Of a stretch of 64,000 bases of DNA, positions 34,597 through 43,855 are shown in pieces. Location: NCBI RefSeq assembly GCF_004364325.1, contig NZ_SOCP01000003.1, forward strand, positions 558,001 to 622,000. The letters run 5' to 3'. Positions within the stretch are counted from its first letter, which is position 1. The number at the start of each line of letters is the position of its first letter. A model generated the notes under the pieces. It did no database searches and was not told the DNA's origin. It worked only from the letters and a program-made list of their open reading frames with translations. The translations under genes and the position numbers were made by a program. The stretch comes from Actinophytocola oryzae. GTDB lineage: Bacteria; Actinomycetota; Actinomycetes; Mycobacteriales; Pseudonocardiaceae.

Positions 34597-35901
34597 TCAC
34601 TGGCGCAGCCCGCCACGCCTCCGCTGCCAGTCCGTCACGGCGTCGCAGCCCGCCGAGATCTCCTCGTCGAGGTGCGCGAGCTGGGCGTTCACGACCTCCT
34701 CGCCGAGCAGCTCCCTGGCGAGGTCAGACTCGGCCAGAGCCTGCCGCGCCTCCCACGGTGTGGTGGGCAGCACGGTCGGCTCTGGCGGGGTGAGGCCCGA
34801 CTCGATGCCCCACCGGCCCGCCGCGAGGACCGCCGCGACGACCAGGTGTGGCTGCGCGTCCGCACCGGCGAACCGGACCTCGGCACGCGTCGAGCTGCCC
34901 GTCCCGGCCACGCGGACCGCCGCCGTCCGGTCGTCGACACCCCACCGGACCACCCGGGGCGAGAAGGGCGCCGTGCGCAGCCGAACGTAGGAGTTCCAGG
35001 TCGGCGCCCAGAACGGGGTGAGGCCCGGTGCCGCACGCATCACGCCCGCGACGAAGTGCTCCAGCTGCGTGGCGGTCCACGGACCGTCCTGGGTGGACAG
35101 CGAGACGTGCACGTGGCACGAGCTGCCCTCGCCGGGCCGCTCGGCCGCGAGGTAGCCGGCCACCACGCCGTGGCTCGCGGCCGTGCGTCGCACGACCAAC
35201 TGTTGCAGCATCGCGTCGTCGCAGGCGGCGAGGGCGTCCCGGTGGCCGAGCACCAGCTCCGCCTGCCCCGGATGGCACTCGCCACGCACCGACTCGACGT
35301 CGAGCCCGTCGACCGCGGCCCGGATCGCGTCGAGCAGCGGGCGCAGCGGGTCGAGGCCGCCCACGGCGTAGTCGAGGCCACTCCGGGTCACCGGGGTGCC
35401 GTCCTCCCGGGTGAACGTGACCTCGTGCTCGAGGCCGATCGATGGCACCAGGCCGAGCCGCTCGGCCGCCTCCACCTGCCTGCGCAGCACCGTCCTGGGC
35501 GCGATGTCGACGGCCCGGCCGTCCGGCCACTCGGCGTCGCACACCACGAACCAGGTGCCGTCGGCGTCCGGGGCCAGCGTGGCGAGGTCCGGCCGGAGCC
35601 GCAGGTCGCCGTAGGGCCCGGTGTAGGGGCCGAACACGGGTGCGTCGACCGCCTCGCGCTCGGGGTTCCAGGCGAACGCGTAGGTGCAGAGGCCGTAGCC
35701 GTCGGACAGGACCGTGTCGGCGAAGAACCGCGCCCCGACCGACACCGCGGCGAAGCGGGCGTGCGGGTCGGGCACCAGGAGGGTCACGGCACGCACGCCG
35801 CCGCTGTGGATCTGTGACCGCAGCTCCGCGGCGAGGTTGACCGCGGCCTCCGCGCGGGCGGCGAGCGTGCGCGGGCCGCGTGGTCTGGTGTGGACGATCA
35901 C
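34597..35901 (-). CDS. Glutamine synthetase-like ligase in a siderophore operon
   Basis: A 434-residue glutamine-synthetase-fold ligase. Seen are GLEHEVTF (metal glutamates), GECHPGQAEL, SSCHVHVSL (for the usual HVHQSL) and TWNSYVRLR. The ATP/glutamate loop has ADAQPHLVVAAVLAAG where ordinary enzymes have ANPYLAFAA. The family includes gamma-glutamyl-putrescine and -ethanolamide ligases, which join an amine to a carboxylate. The GTG overlaps the NIS synthetase stop (GTGA), so it is co-translated with siderophore genes. It may form an amide with the diamine made by the operon, or do ordinary polyamine catabolism. The role is inference. Confidence 0.85.
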   Translation of the reverse strand: MIVHTRPRGPRTLAARAEAAVNLAAELRSQIHSGGVRAVTLLVPDPHARFAAVSVGARFFADTVLSDGYGLCTYAFAWNPEREAVDAPVFGPYTGPYGDLRLRPDLATLAPDADGTWFVVCDAEWPDGRAVDIAPRTVLRRQVEAAERLGLVPSIGLEHEVTFTREDGTPVTRSGLDYAVGGLDPLRPLLDAIRAAVDGLDVESVRGECHPGQAELVLGHRDALAACDDAMLQQLVVRRTAASHGVVAGYLAAERPGEGSSCHVHVSLSTQDGPWTATQLEHFVAGVMRAAPGLTPFWAPTWNSYVRLRTAPFSPRVVRWGVDDRTAAVRVAGTGSSTRAEVRFAGADAQPHLVVAAVLAAGRWGIESGLTPPEPTVLPTTPWEARQALAESDLARELLGEEVVNAQLAHLDEEISAGCDAVTDWQRRRGGLRQ

Positions 35902-37637
35902 CACCTGCCGTCCGAGTCCGGTGCGGCGAGGGGGTTGATGGCGCGGCCGAAGCGGACGTCGAACTCGTCGTCGCGCTCGACCTTGTCGAAGCCCTGGCCC
36001 GCCAGGTGTTCCCGGTTGAGCGTGACGCGCTCGACGTCCGGCGCGAACAGCCGGCACGCGTCGAACCGCGCGGCGCTCTCCGGGTGCTCGTCGCGGTAGC
36101 GGCGCACGATCTCCCTGACCTGGTCCCACAGCGCGGCACGCGGGTGGTCGAGGTCATCGAGCAGGACCTCGGCGAGGAACCGGAGCTGGCCCGCGAACAC
36201 CGAGCTGAACAGCGACTGCGCGAGCAGGTGCGGCGCCCACCGCAGCATGTCCGCGTTCGCCTCCGGCGCGAGCGTGGCGTACTCGGGGAAGTCCTCGTCC
36301 ATCAGGTCGACGCCCTGCGCGAAGTCCTTGATCGCGACGCGCAGCGGCAGCCCGCGCTCGTCGGTGACGAGGATCAGGTTCTGGCCGTGCGGGCAGAAGC
36401 CGACGCCGTAGCGCAGCAGCCAGTGCAGCAACGGGGTGAGGAACAGGTCGAGCCAGGCCGCGAGCCACTCCCCGGTGTCCACACCGGACTCGCGGATCAG
36501 CCGGGTGATCACCGCCTCGCCGTCCGGGCCCCGGTAGGGCAGCGCGGCGAACGAGAGCGCCCGCTCCCCCGGCCCGACACGGGTGCGCAGCGGCTCGCGC
36601 CACAGCGCGCCGAGCGTCTCGTGGAACCGGTAGGGCAGCTCCGGCAGCCTGCCGAACAGCGGGTGCTTCACCGAGACGCTCGCGACCTCGCCGAGCAGCT
36701 CGAACCGGTACTCCTTGTCCAGCAGCGGATCGGCGGCGCTGACCGCCCGCAGCCAGGTGGTGACGGCAGGCGCGGCGAGCGTCGCCGCCTCGGCCAGTCC
36801 CCGGTACACCAACGTGTTGCGGACCGACACGGCGGTCTTCACGTCACGCCGCGTCGGGTGGCTCACGTTGGCCAGGGTGCGGATGGTCTGGTGCGGCACG
36901 TAGTGGTCGTCGCTCTCACCGAGCGGGACCACCGTGCCCTCGGCCAGTTCCCCCGCGTAGAGCGTGCCGAGGATCTCGTCTGCCTGCCACGGGTGCACCG
37001 GGACCAGCACGAAGTCGTCGGGATTGGCCAGTGCGGCACGAAAGTCCGCCAGACGGTCGCCGAGTTCCTCGTCCAGGAGCCGGTCGCGGCTCAGCCCGTC
37101 GACGCAGCGGAACTCGGCGAAGTCACGGTGTACCGCGAACCACCTGACCGGGAAGGTGCTGTGTGCCTCGGGTGCGTACGCGTCGCGGTCGCGGGCGGAG
37201 AAGCCGACGCGGCCCTTGTTCAGCACCAGGCGGGGATGTCCGGTCAGGTGGCCGTCGGCCTGGTCGTAGTCCATCGCGACCAGCTCGGTCGCGGTGGGTG
37301 CCGCGGCGAGCCTGGCGGCCTCGTTGGTGACCGTCGCGGTCAGCTCGGCCAGCACGTCCGCGAGCCGCAACCCGGTCAGGCCAAGGCTTTCCCGCGCGTC
37401 GACGACGAGGGTGCGCGGATCCCACGCCGGCTCGCCGTCACGCCTGGCGCTGTCGGGTTCGACGTGCCACGACTCGAACGCACCCCGCCGCGCCCGGAAC
37501 CGGTAGGACACGCCGCCGGGTAACGAGAGTAAGTACCCGTCCCCCTGCACGACAGGCTGGAGCATTCCCTCGTAGCTCAGCTCGCCGAGCATCTTGTGGG
37601 TGATCAAGGCACCGGCGTGCCGCCATGCCGTTCCCAT
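35898..37637 (-). CDS. NRPS-independent siderophore synthetase (IucA/IucC family)
   Basis: A 579-residue NIS synthetase that adenylates a carboxylate and condenses it with an amine or hydroxylamine. Motifs are HPRLVLNKGRVGFSARD (ATP-binding His/Lys/Arg), RTLANVSHPTRRDVKTAVSV and the C-terminal FerA-like GVGFCPHGQNLILV with IKDFAQGVDLMDED. Order and length fit the DesD-type (type C) enzymes that oligomerise and cyclise hydroxamate units. The ATG has AGGGGA upstream. It lies ten bases after the N-hydroxylase gene in the iron-box operon. It acts in the cytoplasm. Confidence 0.95.
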   Translation of the reverse strand: MGTAWRHAGALITHKMLGELSYEGMLQPVVQGDGYLLSLPGGVSYRFRARRGAFESWHVEPDSARRDGEPAWDPRTLVVDARESLGLTGLRLADVLAELTATVTNEAARLAAAPTATELVAMDYDQADGHLTGHPRLVLNKGRVGFSARDRDAYAPEAHSTFPVRWFAVHRDFAEFRCVDGLSRDRLLDEELGDRLADFRAALANPDDFVLVPVHPWQADEILGTLYAGELAEGTVVPLGESDDHYVPHQTIRTLANVSHPTRRDVKTAVSVRNTLVYRGLAEAATLAAPAVTTWLRAVSAADPLLDKEYRFELLGEVASVSVKHPLFGRLPELPYRFHETLGALWREPLRTRVGPGERALSFAALPYRGPDGEAVITRLIRESGVDTGEWLAAWLDLFLTPLLHWLLRYGVGFCPHGQNLILVTDERGLPLRVAIKDFAQGVDLMDEDFPEYATLAPEANADMLRWAPHLLAQSLFSSVFAGQLRFLAEVLLDDLDHPRAALWDQVREIVRRYRDEHPESAARFDACRLFAPDVERVTLNREHLAGQGFDKVERDDEFDVRFGRAINPLAAPDSDGRW

Positions 37638-37647
37638 GCTGTCCCCT

Positions 37648-38916
37648 CTACAGTCCGAAGGTCGTGAACGCGGTCCGCTCCGGCAGCGGGTAGACCGTCT
37701 TGCCGCACACCGAGTTCAGGATCGTCGCGGCACGCCAGGCGATCAGGCCCAGATCTGGCGCGCCGACCCCGTGGGTGTGCCGCTCGGCGTTCTGGACGTA
37801 CAGCGAGCCGCTCCGCGACGTGCCGACCCGGTAGTCGGCGTCGACGACCAGCCTGCCTGCCTCGTCCCGTTCCAGATCCGTCCCCAGTGGACCGATCAGG
37901 TCACCGAGATCCCTTTCCTGGTAACCGGTCGCGCACAGGACGGCATCCGTGGTGACGGTCGTCTGGCCGCCCTGCTGCACGTGCCGCAGCGACAGCTCGA
38001 TCCCCCGTTCCCCGGTCGTCGCGCCGACCACCTCGACGGCCGGGGCCAGCACGACGTCCGGCCAGCCGCCGCCGACCGTGCGCCGGTACAGCTCGTCGTA
38101 GATCTCGGCGATCGTCTCGGCGCTGATCGCCTTGTACAGCTGCCACTGCGCGGGCACGAGCCGGTCGCGGACCGGTTCGTCGAGGCCGTGGAAGAACCTC
38201 GTGTAGTCGGGTGTGAACTGCTCGAGCCCGAGCTTCGAGTACTCCATCGGCGCGAACGCGGGTGTTCGGGTGAGCCAGCGCAGCGTGCCCTGCCCCGAAC
38301 CCCTGGCACGCAACAGGTCCAGGAACACCTCGGCGCCGGACTGACCTGAGCCGACCACCGTCACGTCGTTCGTGGCCACGAGCCGGTCCCGCTCCGGCAG
38401 GTAGTCGGCGGAGTGCACGGCGACACCCCTCAGCGGCGCCGGTGTCTTCGGCTCGGTGCCGATGCCGATGACGACGTTGCGGGCGAGGACCCTGCCGACC
38501 GGGTTGACGTCCAGCTCGAACGCGTCGTCCACAGTGGACCAGCGGATCGTGCGGACCTGCTGGTCGAAGCGCAGGCTCGCCAGCCTGCGGCTCACCCAGG
38601 CGCAGTAGTCGGCGTACTCCGTCCTCGGGATGTGGAACTTCTCCGCGAAGTAGAACGGGTACAGCCGCTCGTGGGCACGCAGGTAGGACAGGAACGACAG
38701 CTGGCTCGTCGGGTCCACGAGGGACACGAGGTCGGCGAGGAACGGCACCTGGAGGAACGCGCCGTCGATCATGAGCCCGGGATGCCAGCGGAAAGCGCTC
38801 TCCTGTTCGAAGAACGCGACGTGTAAGCCGTCGAGGGGGTCGGCGAGCGCCGCGAGGGAGAGGTTGGCCGGGCCGATGCCGACCCCGACGAGGTCGTGCG
38901 GAGCAGCGTTGGTCAC
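37648..38916 (-). CDS. Lysine/diamine N-monooxygenase (siderophore hydroxylase)
   Basis: A 422-residue flavin N-hydroxylating monooxygenase of the IucD/DesB type. The FAD site is GVGIGPANLSLAAL at the N-terminus, the NADPH site is VTVVGSGQSGAEVFLDLL, and the late motif is VLCATGYQERDL. It converts a terminal amine of a diamine or lysine into a hydroxylamine. The GTG overlaps the decarboxylase stop (GTGA), which favours a decarboxylated diamine (cadaverine or putrescine) as substrate, as in desferrioxamine synthesis. The longer open frame upstream lies inside the decarboxylase gene and is not used. Confidence 0.94.
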   Translation of the reverse strand: MTNAAPHDLVGVGIGPANLSLAALADPLDGLHVAFFEQESAFRWHPGLMIDGAFLQVPFLADLVSLVDPTSQLSFLSYLRAHERLYPFYFAEKFHIPRTEYADYCAWVSRRLASLRFDQQVRTIRWSTVDDAFELDVNPVGRVLARNVVIGIGTEPKTPAPLRGVAVHSADYLPERDRLVATNDVTVVGSGQSGAEVFLDLLRARGSGQGTLRWLTRTPAFAPMEYSKLGLEQFTPDYTRFFHGLDEPVRDRLVPAQWQLYKAISAETIAEIYDELYRRTVGGGWPDVVLAPAVEVVGATTGERGIELSLRHVQQGGQTTVTTDAVLCATGYQERDLGDLIGPLGTDLERDEAGRLVVDADYRVGTSRSGSLYVQNAERHTHGVGAPDLGLIAWRAATILNSVCGKTVYPLPERTAFTTFGL

Positions 38917-40232
38917 GACGCGACCAGGTCGAGCAGGTCGGCGTACTCCGGGGCGGTCGCGCCGGGGCGCAGCAGGGTGAGCTTCAGCCACAACCGTCCG
39001 TCGACCGCCGCGCGGCCGAGCACGGCGGTGCCGTCGTCGAGCAGCTCGCGGCGGATCGCCGCCACCTCGGCGTCATCGGCGCCGACAGGCCGGAAGACCA
39101 CGGTGGACAGTTCGGGTCGTGCCCAGAGCGTGAGGCCGGGATGCGCGTCGACGAGGTCGGCGACGCCTGCCGCCGCGGCGCAGCACTGCTCGACGAGCAG
39201 ACCGATCCCCTGACGCCCCAATGCACGCAGTGTCACGGCGATCTTGAACGCGTCCGGACGGCGGGACGTGCGCAGAGATCTCCCCAGCAGGTCGGGAAGT
39301 CCGGCCTCGGTGTCGTCCGCCGCGTTGAGGTAGTCGGCGGTGACGTCGAGGGCCGACAGCGGCCGTCGCGACGTGAACACGCCTGCCGCGATCGGCTGCC
39401 AGCCGAACTTGTGCAGGTCCATGCCGACGGAGTCGGCGTCGGCGACGCCGTCGAGCAGTGGCGCGAGCCGGTCGCTGAACAGGACCGCGCCACCGTAGGC
39501 GGCGTCCACGTGCAGCCACGCGTCCGGTGCGGCGGCCCGGATTCGCGCGATCGGGTCGACCGCGCCGGTGTCGGTGGTGCCCGCCGTGGCCACGACCACG
39601 GCCGGTCCGTCCAGTCCGGCGAGGAGTTCCGTGAGGTGGTCGACCCGCAACCGGCCGTCCTCGCAGTCGACGAGCAGCGGCTCGGGCAGGCCGAGCAGCC
39701 ACGCGGCGCGGGCGACACTGTGGTGTGCGGTGCGGCCGCACACGGGCTGGACCCACCCGAAGCGCTCCCGCGCCATGAGCAAGCCCAGCAGGTTGGACTC
39801 GGTGCCTCCGCTGGTGATCAGCGCGTCGTCGTGGCCGACGAGCCGCGCCAGCGCCCGGGTGAGGACACGCTCCAGCTCGCTCGCGCTCGGTGCCTGGTCC
39901 CAGGAGTCCATGGAGGGGTTGAGGATGCTCGCGACGAGGTCGGCCGCCGCCGCCACGGCGAGCGGCGGCCCGTGCAGGTGCGCGGCGCACCACGGGTGGG
40001 TCGGGTCGACCGAGCCGGCGACCAGCAGCCTGCTCAGCTGGTCGAGCGCGGGCACCTCGCCGATCCCCACGTCGGGCAGCAGGTCGAGGTCCGCCGCCAC
40101 GACGGCGGCGGGACCACCGCGGGGCACCGGACCCGCAGGCACGGCAGCGGCCATGGCGTCGAGCGCCACGGTGACCAGCTCCCGCACCGGCTTGGTGCCG
40201 GCCACCCCGCCGGCAAGCATCGAGACCTGCAT
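38913..40232 (-). CDS. PLP-dependent group II decarboxylase (lysine/ornithine decarboxylase, DesA-like)
   Basis: A 439-residue fold-type I decarboxylase. H171 (AHHSVARAAW) stacks on PLP, D243 (WLHVDAAYGGAV) binds its nitrogen, and K275 (GMDLHKFGWQP) is the Schiff-base lysine. N-terminal TSGGTESNLLGLL is also typical. It should make the diamine for the hydroxylase encoded next. The ATG is preceded by AAGGAG and an iron box. It leads the decarboxylase, hydroxylase, NIS synthetase, GS-like order. Whether lysine or ornithine is the substrate cannot be told by eye. Confidence 0.94.
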   Translation of the reverse strand: MQVSMLAGGVAGTKPVRELVTVALDAMAAAVPAGPVPRGGPAAVVAADLDLLPDVGIGEVPALDQLSRLLVAGSVDPTHPWCAAHLHGPPLAVAAAADLVASILNPSMDSWDQAPSASELERVLTRALARLVGHDDALITSGGTESNLLGLLMARERFGWVQPVCGRTAHHSVARAAWLLGLPEPLLVDCEDGRLRVDHLTELLAGLDGPAVVVATAGTTDTGAVDPIARIRAAAPDAWLHVDAAYGGAVLFSDRLAPLLDGVADADSVGMDLHKFGWQPIAAGVFTSRRPLSALDVTADYLNAADDTEAGLPDLLGRSLRTSRRPDAFKIAVTLRALGRQGIGLLVEQCCAAAAGVADLVDAHPGLTLWARPELSTVVFRPVGADDAEVAAIRRELLDDGTAVLGRAAVDGRLWLKLTLLRPGATAPEYADLLDLVAS

Positions 40233-40243
40233 GGGACTCCTTC

Positions 40244-40257
40244 TTAGGCCAACCTAA
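40244..40257. promoter_or_regulatory. Iron box (IdeR/DmdR/DtxR-type operator)
   Basis: TTAGGCCAACCTAA matches the inner 14 bases (TTAGGCTAACCTAA) of the actinobacterial iron-box consensus at 13 positions. It lies 12 bases before the decarboxylase ATG. A possible -10, TATTGT, reads on the minus strand at 40273-40268, so the box would cover the first transcribed bases. Iron-loaded IdeR binding there would block the siderophore operon. Confidence 0.8.
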
Positions 40258-40314
40258 CTTGAACAGCACAATACTGTTGGCCTGCCCCGACCGGTGTCCC
40301 GGCCGACCTCGAAG

Positions 40315-41265
40315 CTAGCTCGGGGCGAGTCTGCGCACCATCTCCGCCGGGTCGTCGCCGGTCGGGAGCAGCGCCATCACCGGGGTGTCCAGACCCTGCG
40401 CCACGTACTCCGCGACCCGTTCCCGGCACTTCTCGACCGGGCCGTGCACGATCAGGTCGTCGACCACCTCGTCGGGGATGGCCGCGTTGGCGCCCGCGCG
40501 GTCGCCCGCCGCCCACGCCTCGTGCATGGGTGCCAGGGCGTCGCCGCGGCCGAGCCACTCGTGGAACGCCGCGTAGACCGGCACCGTCAGGTAGCTGGAG
40601 ATCAGCAGCCTGCCGAGGTTCCGCGCCGCGTCGGCGTCCTCCGTCGGGCAGACGAAGATCCTGGCGATGAGCTCGGACTCCGCACTGATCTCGCTCCGCA
40701 CCTTCGGTACATCGCCCGGCGCGAGCCAGTTGGTGATCGCGCCGTCGGCCTCCCGCGCCGCGAGGTGCAGCATGCCGGGCCGCAGTGCGGCGAGGACGAT
40801 CGGCGGCGGCGGGGTCGGCGTGCGCTCGAGGCGGAACTTGGACACCGAGAACGTCTCGTAGGTCTCGGTGACCTTGTCGCCGCGCAGCGCCGCACGCAGG
40901 AACCGGATGGTGTCGCGGGCCCGCGCGTAGGGCTTCTCGAACGGGACGGAGTTCCACTGGGTGACGATCGTCGGCGTCGACGTGCCGATGCCGAACACGA
41001 ACCGGCCCGGCGCCAGCTCCGCGATGGCCGCCGCCTGCATCGCGAGCAGGCCGGGGCCACGCGTGTAGATCGGCACGATCGCGGTCCCGAGCCGCAGGCC
41101 AGGCGCCCACTCGGCCACGAGGGCCAGCGGGGTGAAGGCGTCGGAACCCGCTGTCTCGGCCGACCACACATCGGTGTAGCCGAGGTCCGGCAGCGACCGG
41201 ACCAGGTCGCGCTGCGTGGCCATCGGCACACCGGTGAGCGGCAGGGTGATGCCCCAGCGGTTCAT
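40315..41265 (-). CDS. LLM class F420-dependent oxidoreductase
   Basis: A 316-residue luciferase-like TIM barrel that probably uses reduced coenzyme F420. Typical segments are WGITLPLTGVPM, VWSAETAGSDAFTPLAL, RLGTAIVPIYTRGPGLLAMQAAAI and GRFVFGIGTSTPTIV. The ATG overlaps the S9 peptidase stop. It ends 82 bases before the siderophore operon promoter. The substrate is unknown. It is one of three LLM enzymes in the window. Confidence 0.92.
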   Translation of the reverse strand: MNRWGITLPLTGVPMATQRDLVRSLPDLGYTDVWSAETAGSDAFTPLALVAEWAPGLRLGTAIVPIYTRGPGLLAMQAAAIAELAPGRFVFGIGTSTPTIVTQWNSVPFEKPYARARDTIRFLRAALRGDKVTETYETFSVSKFRLERTPTPPPPIVLAALRPGMLHLAAREADGAITNWLAPGDVPKVRSEISAESELIARIFVCPTEDADAARNLGRLLISSYLTVPVYAAFHEWLGRGDALAPMHEAWAAGDRAGANAAIPDEVVDDLIVHGPVEKCRERVAEYVAQGLDTPVMALLPTGDDPAEMVRRLAPS

Positions 41266-43364
41266 GACGTCTCCTCGACAGCCTCGTTCGCGACACCCAG
41301 TGCGTCGCGCAGCCAGCGGACCTGCATCAGCATGAAGTTCTCCGCCACCTCGTCGTCCTGCGGGGTCAGGTGGGTGACGCCGGGCAGCGGCAGCAGCGAG
41401 TGCGGCCTGCCCGCCGCGACCATGGCCGACGACAGCCGCACGGAGTGGGCCACCACGACGTTGTCGTCGGCGAGGCCGTGGATGATCAGGAGCGGCCGCT
41501 CGAGCTTCGGCGCGTCGTCGATCAGCGAGTTCCGGTCGTAGACGTCCTTGTTGTCGTCGGGATGGCCGAGGTAGCGCTCGGTGTAGTGGGTGTCGTAGAG
41601 GCGCCACTCGGTGACGGGCGCGCCCGCGATCGCGGCGTGGAAGACGTCCGGGCGGCGCAGCACCGCGAGCGCGGACAGGTACCCGCCGTAGGACCAGCCC
41701 CGGATGGCCACGGCCGACAGGTCGAGGTCGGGGTGCTCGGCGGCCACCGCGTGCAGCGCGTCGACCTGGTCGGCCAGGGTGACGCCCGCGAGGTCGAACG
41801 CGATCTCCCGCTCCCACTCGGCGCCGCGGCCCGGGGTGCCGCGGCCGTCGGCGACGAGCACCGCGAAACCCTGGTCCGCCAACCACTGTGGGCCGACGAA
41901 GGCGTTGCGGCTCGACATCACGCGCTGCGCGTGCGGGCCGCCGTAGGGGTCGAGCAGCACCGGCAGCCTCGTGCCCGGCCGGTGTCCGGTCGGGTACAGC
42001 AGCGCGACCCGCAGCCCCCGGGAACCGACCGTCATCAGCCGCAGGTTCGGCACGAGCGGCGGCTCGACGGCGAACGAGCCGACCGTCGCGACCTGTTCCG
42101 TCCCACGCAGCACGACGACCCTGGGGCCCGCGTGCTCCAGCGACCACGACGAGAGCACGGTGACGTCCCCGCCCCGCGCCGCGCCGTGCACACCGTCCAC
42201 AGTGGACAACCGGGCGATGCCGTCCTCCGCCCAGCGGTACACGTGCACCTGCGTCGGGTCCTCGGCGGACGCGGTGAACAACACGTCCGCGCCGACGTCC
42301 AGCACCGACCGGACCTGCAGCGACGGCGGGGTGACCTCCTTGCCGTCCACCACGAGCCGGTTCGCGCCGTCGGCGACCGCGACCCGCACCAGCCTGCCGT
42401 CCTCGGTCCACGCGGGCACGCCGGGGACGATCTCGACCCAGCGGTCGTCCACGTCCTCGGCCAGTACCTCGGTCGCGCCGGTGTCGGCGTCGACCGCCAG
42501 CACCCGCATGCGTCGCTGGTCCCTCGGCTGGGTCGCGATCAGGGGCTTCCCCCGGGAGCTCCAGTGCGCCGTCACGAAGTACTCGTCGGCGAGCTCGACG
42601 TCGACCTTCGACCCGTCGAGCCCGAGGACCGCGAGCCGCACGGTCGCGTTGTCCGTGCCCGCCGCCGGGTAGGAGACGACGTTCGGCTCGGCCTCCGGGT
42701 TGGCCGGGTCGGCGATGTGCCACCGGCGGACCTGGCTCTTGTCGACGAAGGCGACCAGCAGCCGGGTGCCGTCCGGCGACCACCAGAACCCCCTGCTGCG
42801 GCCCATCTCCTCGGCGGCGATGAACTCGGCGACGCCGACCGCCCGGTCCGGGCCGTCCGACTCGGCGAGCACCCGGTCGTTGGTGCCGTCGACGCCGACC
42901 ACCCGCAGCGCGTTGGCCGCCACGTAGGCCACGTGCGTGCCGGTCGGGTCGGGCCTGGGGTCGATCACCGAGACCGCGGTGGGCAGCTCCCGGACCTCGC
43001 CGGTCTCGGCGTCGGCCACGAACACCTTGCCGGACAGCGCGAACGCGGCGACCCGGACGTCCGCGTCGACCGCGTTGCCGACGACACCGCCGCCCTGCTC
43101 GCGAGAGCGTTCCCTCCTGGCACGCTCCTCCGCCGACAGCTCCTCGAGGCCGCCGAGCAGCGCTGCCGGGTCGGCGAGCCTGGTCTCCTCGCCGGTCTCG
43201 ACGTCGAGGCGCCACAGGATGTGCTGGCGGTCCTCCCCGGAGGCCGAGCGCAGGAACAGCACGCGCCTGCCGTCCGGGGAGACCTGGAAGCCGCGGGGGG
43301 TGCCCAGGGTGAACCGTTGGGTCCTTGCCTGCAGCCGCAGGAACGAGGTGTCGTCGTTGGTCAC
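41262..43364 (-). CDS. S9 family prolyl oligopeptidase/dipeptidyl peptidase IV-like
   Basis: A 700-residue serine peptidase. The N-terminal beta-propeller (about residues 30-450, with repeats such as GFQVSPDGRRVLFL and GFWWSPDGTRLLVAF) precedes a C-terminal alpha/beta hydrolase. The nucleophile is S558 in RGWSYGGYLS, the aspartate is D633/D634 (GLADDNV), and the histidine is H665 (GVTHLTP). It cuts short peptides, typically after proline. No signal peptide is seen, so it acts in the cytoplasm. The GTG start gives the family N-terminus. It is translationally coupled to the LLM gene; the reason for that pairing is not apparent. Confidence 0.94.
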   Translation of the reverse strand: MTNDDTSFLRLQARTQRFTLGTPRGFQVSPDGRRVLFLRSASGEDRQHILWRLDVETGEETRLADPAALLGGLEELSAEERARRERSREQGGGVVGNAVDADVRVAAFALSGKVFVADAETGEVRELPTAVSVIDPRPDPTGTHVAYVAANALRVVGVDGTNDRVLAESDGPDRAVGVAEFIAAEEMGRSRGFWWSPDGTRLLVAFVDKSQVRRWHIADPANPEAEPNVVSYPAAGTDNATVRLAVLGLDGSKVDVELADEYFVTAHWSSRGKPLIATQPRDQRRMRVLAVDADTGATEVLAEDVDDRWVEIVPGVPAWTEDGRLVRVAVADGANRLVVDGKEVTPPSLQVRSVLDVGADVLFTASAEDPTQVHVYRWAEDGIARLSTVDGVHGAARGGDVTVLSSWSLEHAGPRVVVLRGTEQVATVGSFAVEPPLVPNLRLMTVGSRGLRVALLYPTGHRPGTRLPVLLDPYGGPHAQRVMSSRNAFVGPQWLADQGFAVLVADGRGTPGRGAEWEREIAFDLAGVTLADQVDALHAVAAEHPDLDLSAVAIRGWSYGGYLSALAVLRRPDVFHAAIAGAPVTEWRLYDTHYTERYLGHPDDNKDVYDRNSLIDDAPKLERPLLIIHGLADDNVVVAHSVRLSSAMVAAGRPHSLLPLPGVTHLTPQDDEVAENFMLMQVRWLRDALGVANEAVEETS

Positions 43365-43378
43365 CCCCGCACCCTATT

Positions 43379-43855
43379 TCAGCTGGCAGCCTCTGCGTAG
43401 TCGGTAAGTATGCCGGTCCAGCCGCCCGGCGAGTCGACCCCGGACACGACGTCGTCGGCCCCCCGGTGGCGCTCGATGTGCCGGTGGACCAGCTCCACCC
43501 TGGTACAGCCGTCGGCCTCTTCCGTGAACGTGACCTCGATCTCGCTGGCGCGCGCGGGGTCCGGGTCGTAGCTCCAGTCACCCTGCAGGTGCCAGGACAG
43601 CACGACACGGGCGGGCGGGTCGTAGGCGAGGACCACACCCCAGTCGCACTCGGTCCCGTCCACGCCCCGCTCGTACCAGCGGCCACCCACCTTCGGCTCG
43701 ATGACCGCGTCGGCAAGGTCGGCCGCGCCGATGTGGTGGCTCTTCGGCCACCAGGTGGCGAACCTCTCGGTGAACACCGCGAACGCGCGCTCGCGGCCGG
43801 CGTCGACGGTGACGGTCTTCGTGACGGACAGGGCCCGTGTGCCGGTCGGTGTCAT
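43379..43855 (-). CDS. SRPBCC (AHSA1-like) domain protein
   Basis: A 158-residue START/Bet v1-like hydrophobic-ligand-binding protein of the AHSA1 family. Seen are VTVDAGRERAFAVFTERFATWWP near the start and VVLSWHLQGDWSYDPD in the middle. The end is GGWTGILTDYAEAAS. These proteins are very often encoded with an ArsR regulator, and here the ATG overlaps that gene's stop (ATGA). The ligand is unknown. Confidence 0.9.
   Translation of the reverse strand: MTPTGTRALSVTKTVTVDAGRERAFAVFTERFATWWPKSHHIGAADLADAVIEPKVGGRWYERGVDGTECDWGVVLAYDPPARVVLSWHLQGDWSYDPDPARASEIEVTFTEEADGCTRVELVHRHIERHRGADDVVSGVDSPGGWTGILTDYAEAAS

Noticed and set aside
34597..40232. A DesC-type acyltransferase hidden in the siderophore operon
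   Set aside because: All space is taken by four coupled genes, and no GNAT-like frame was found on either strand.
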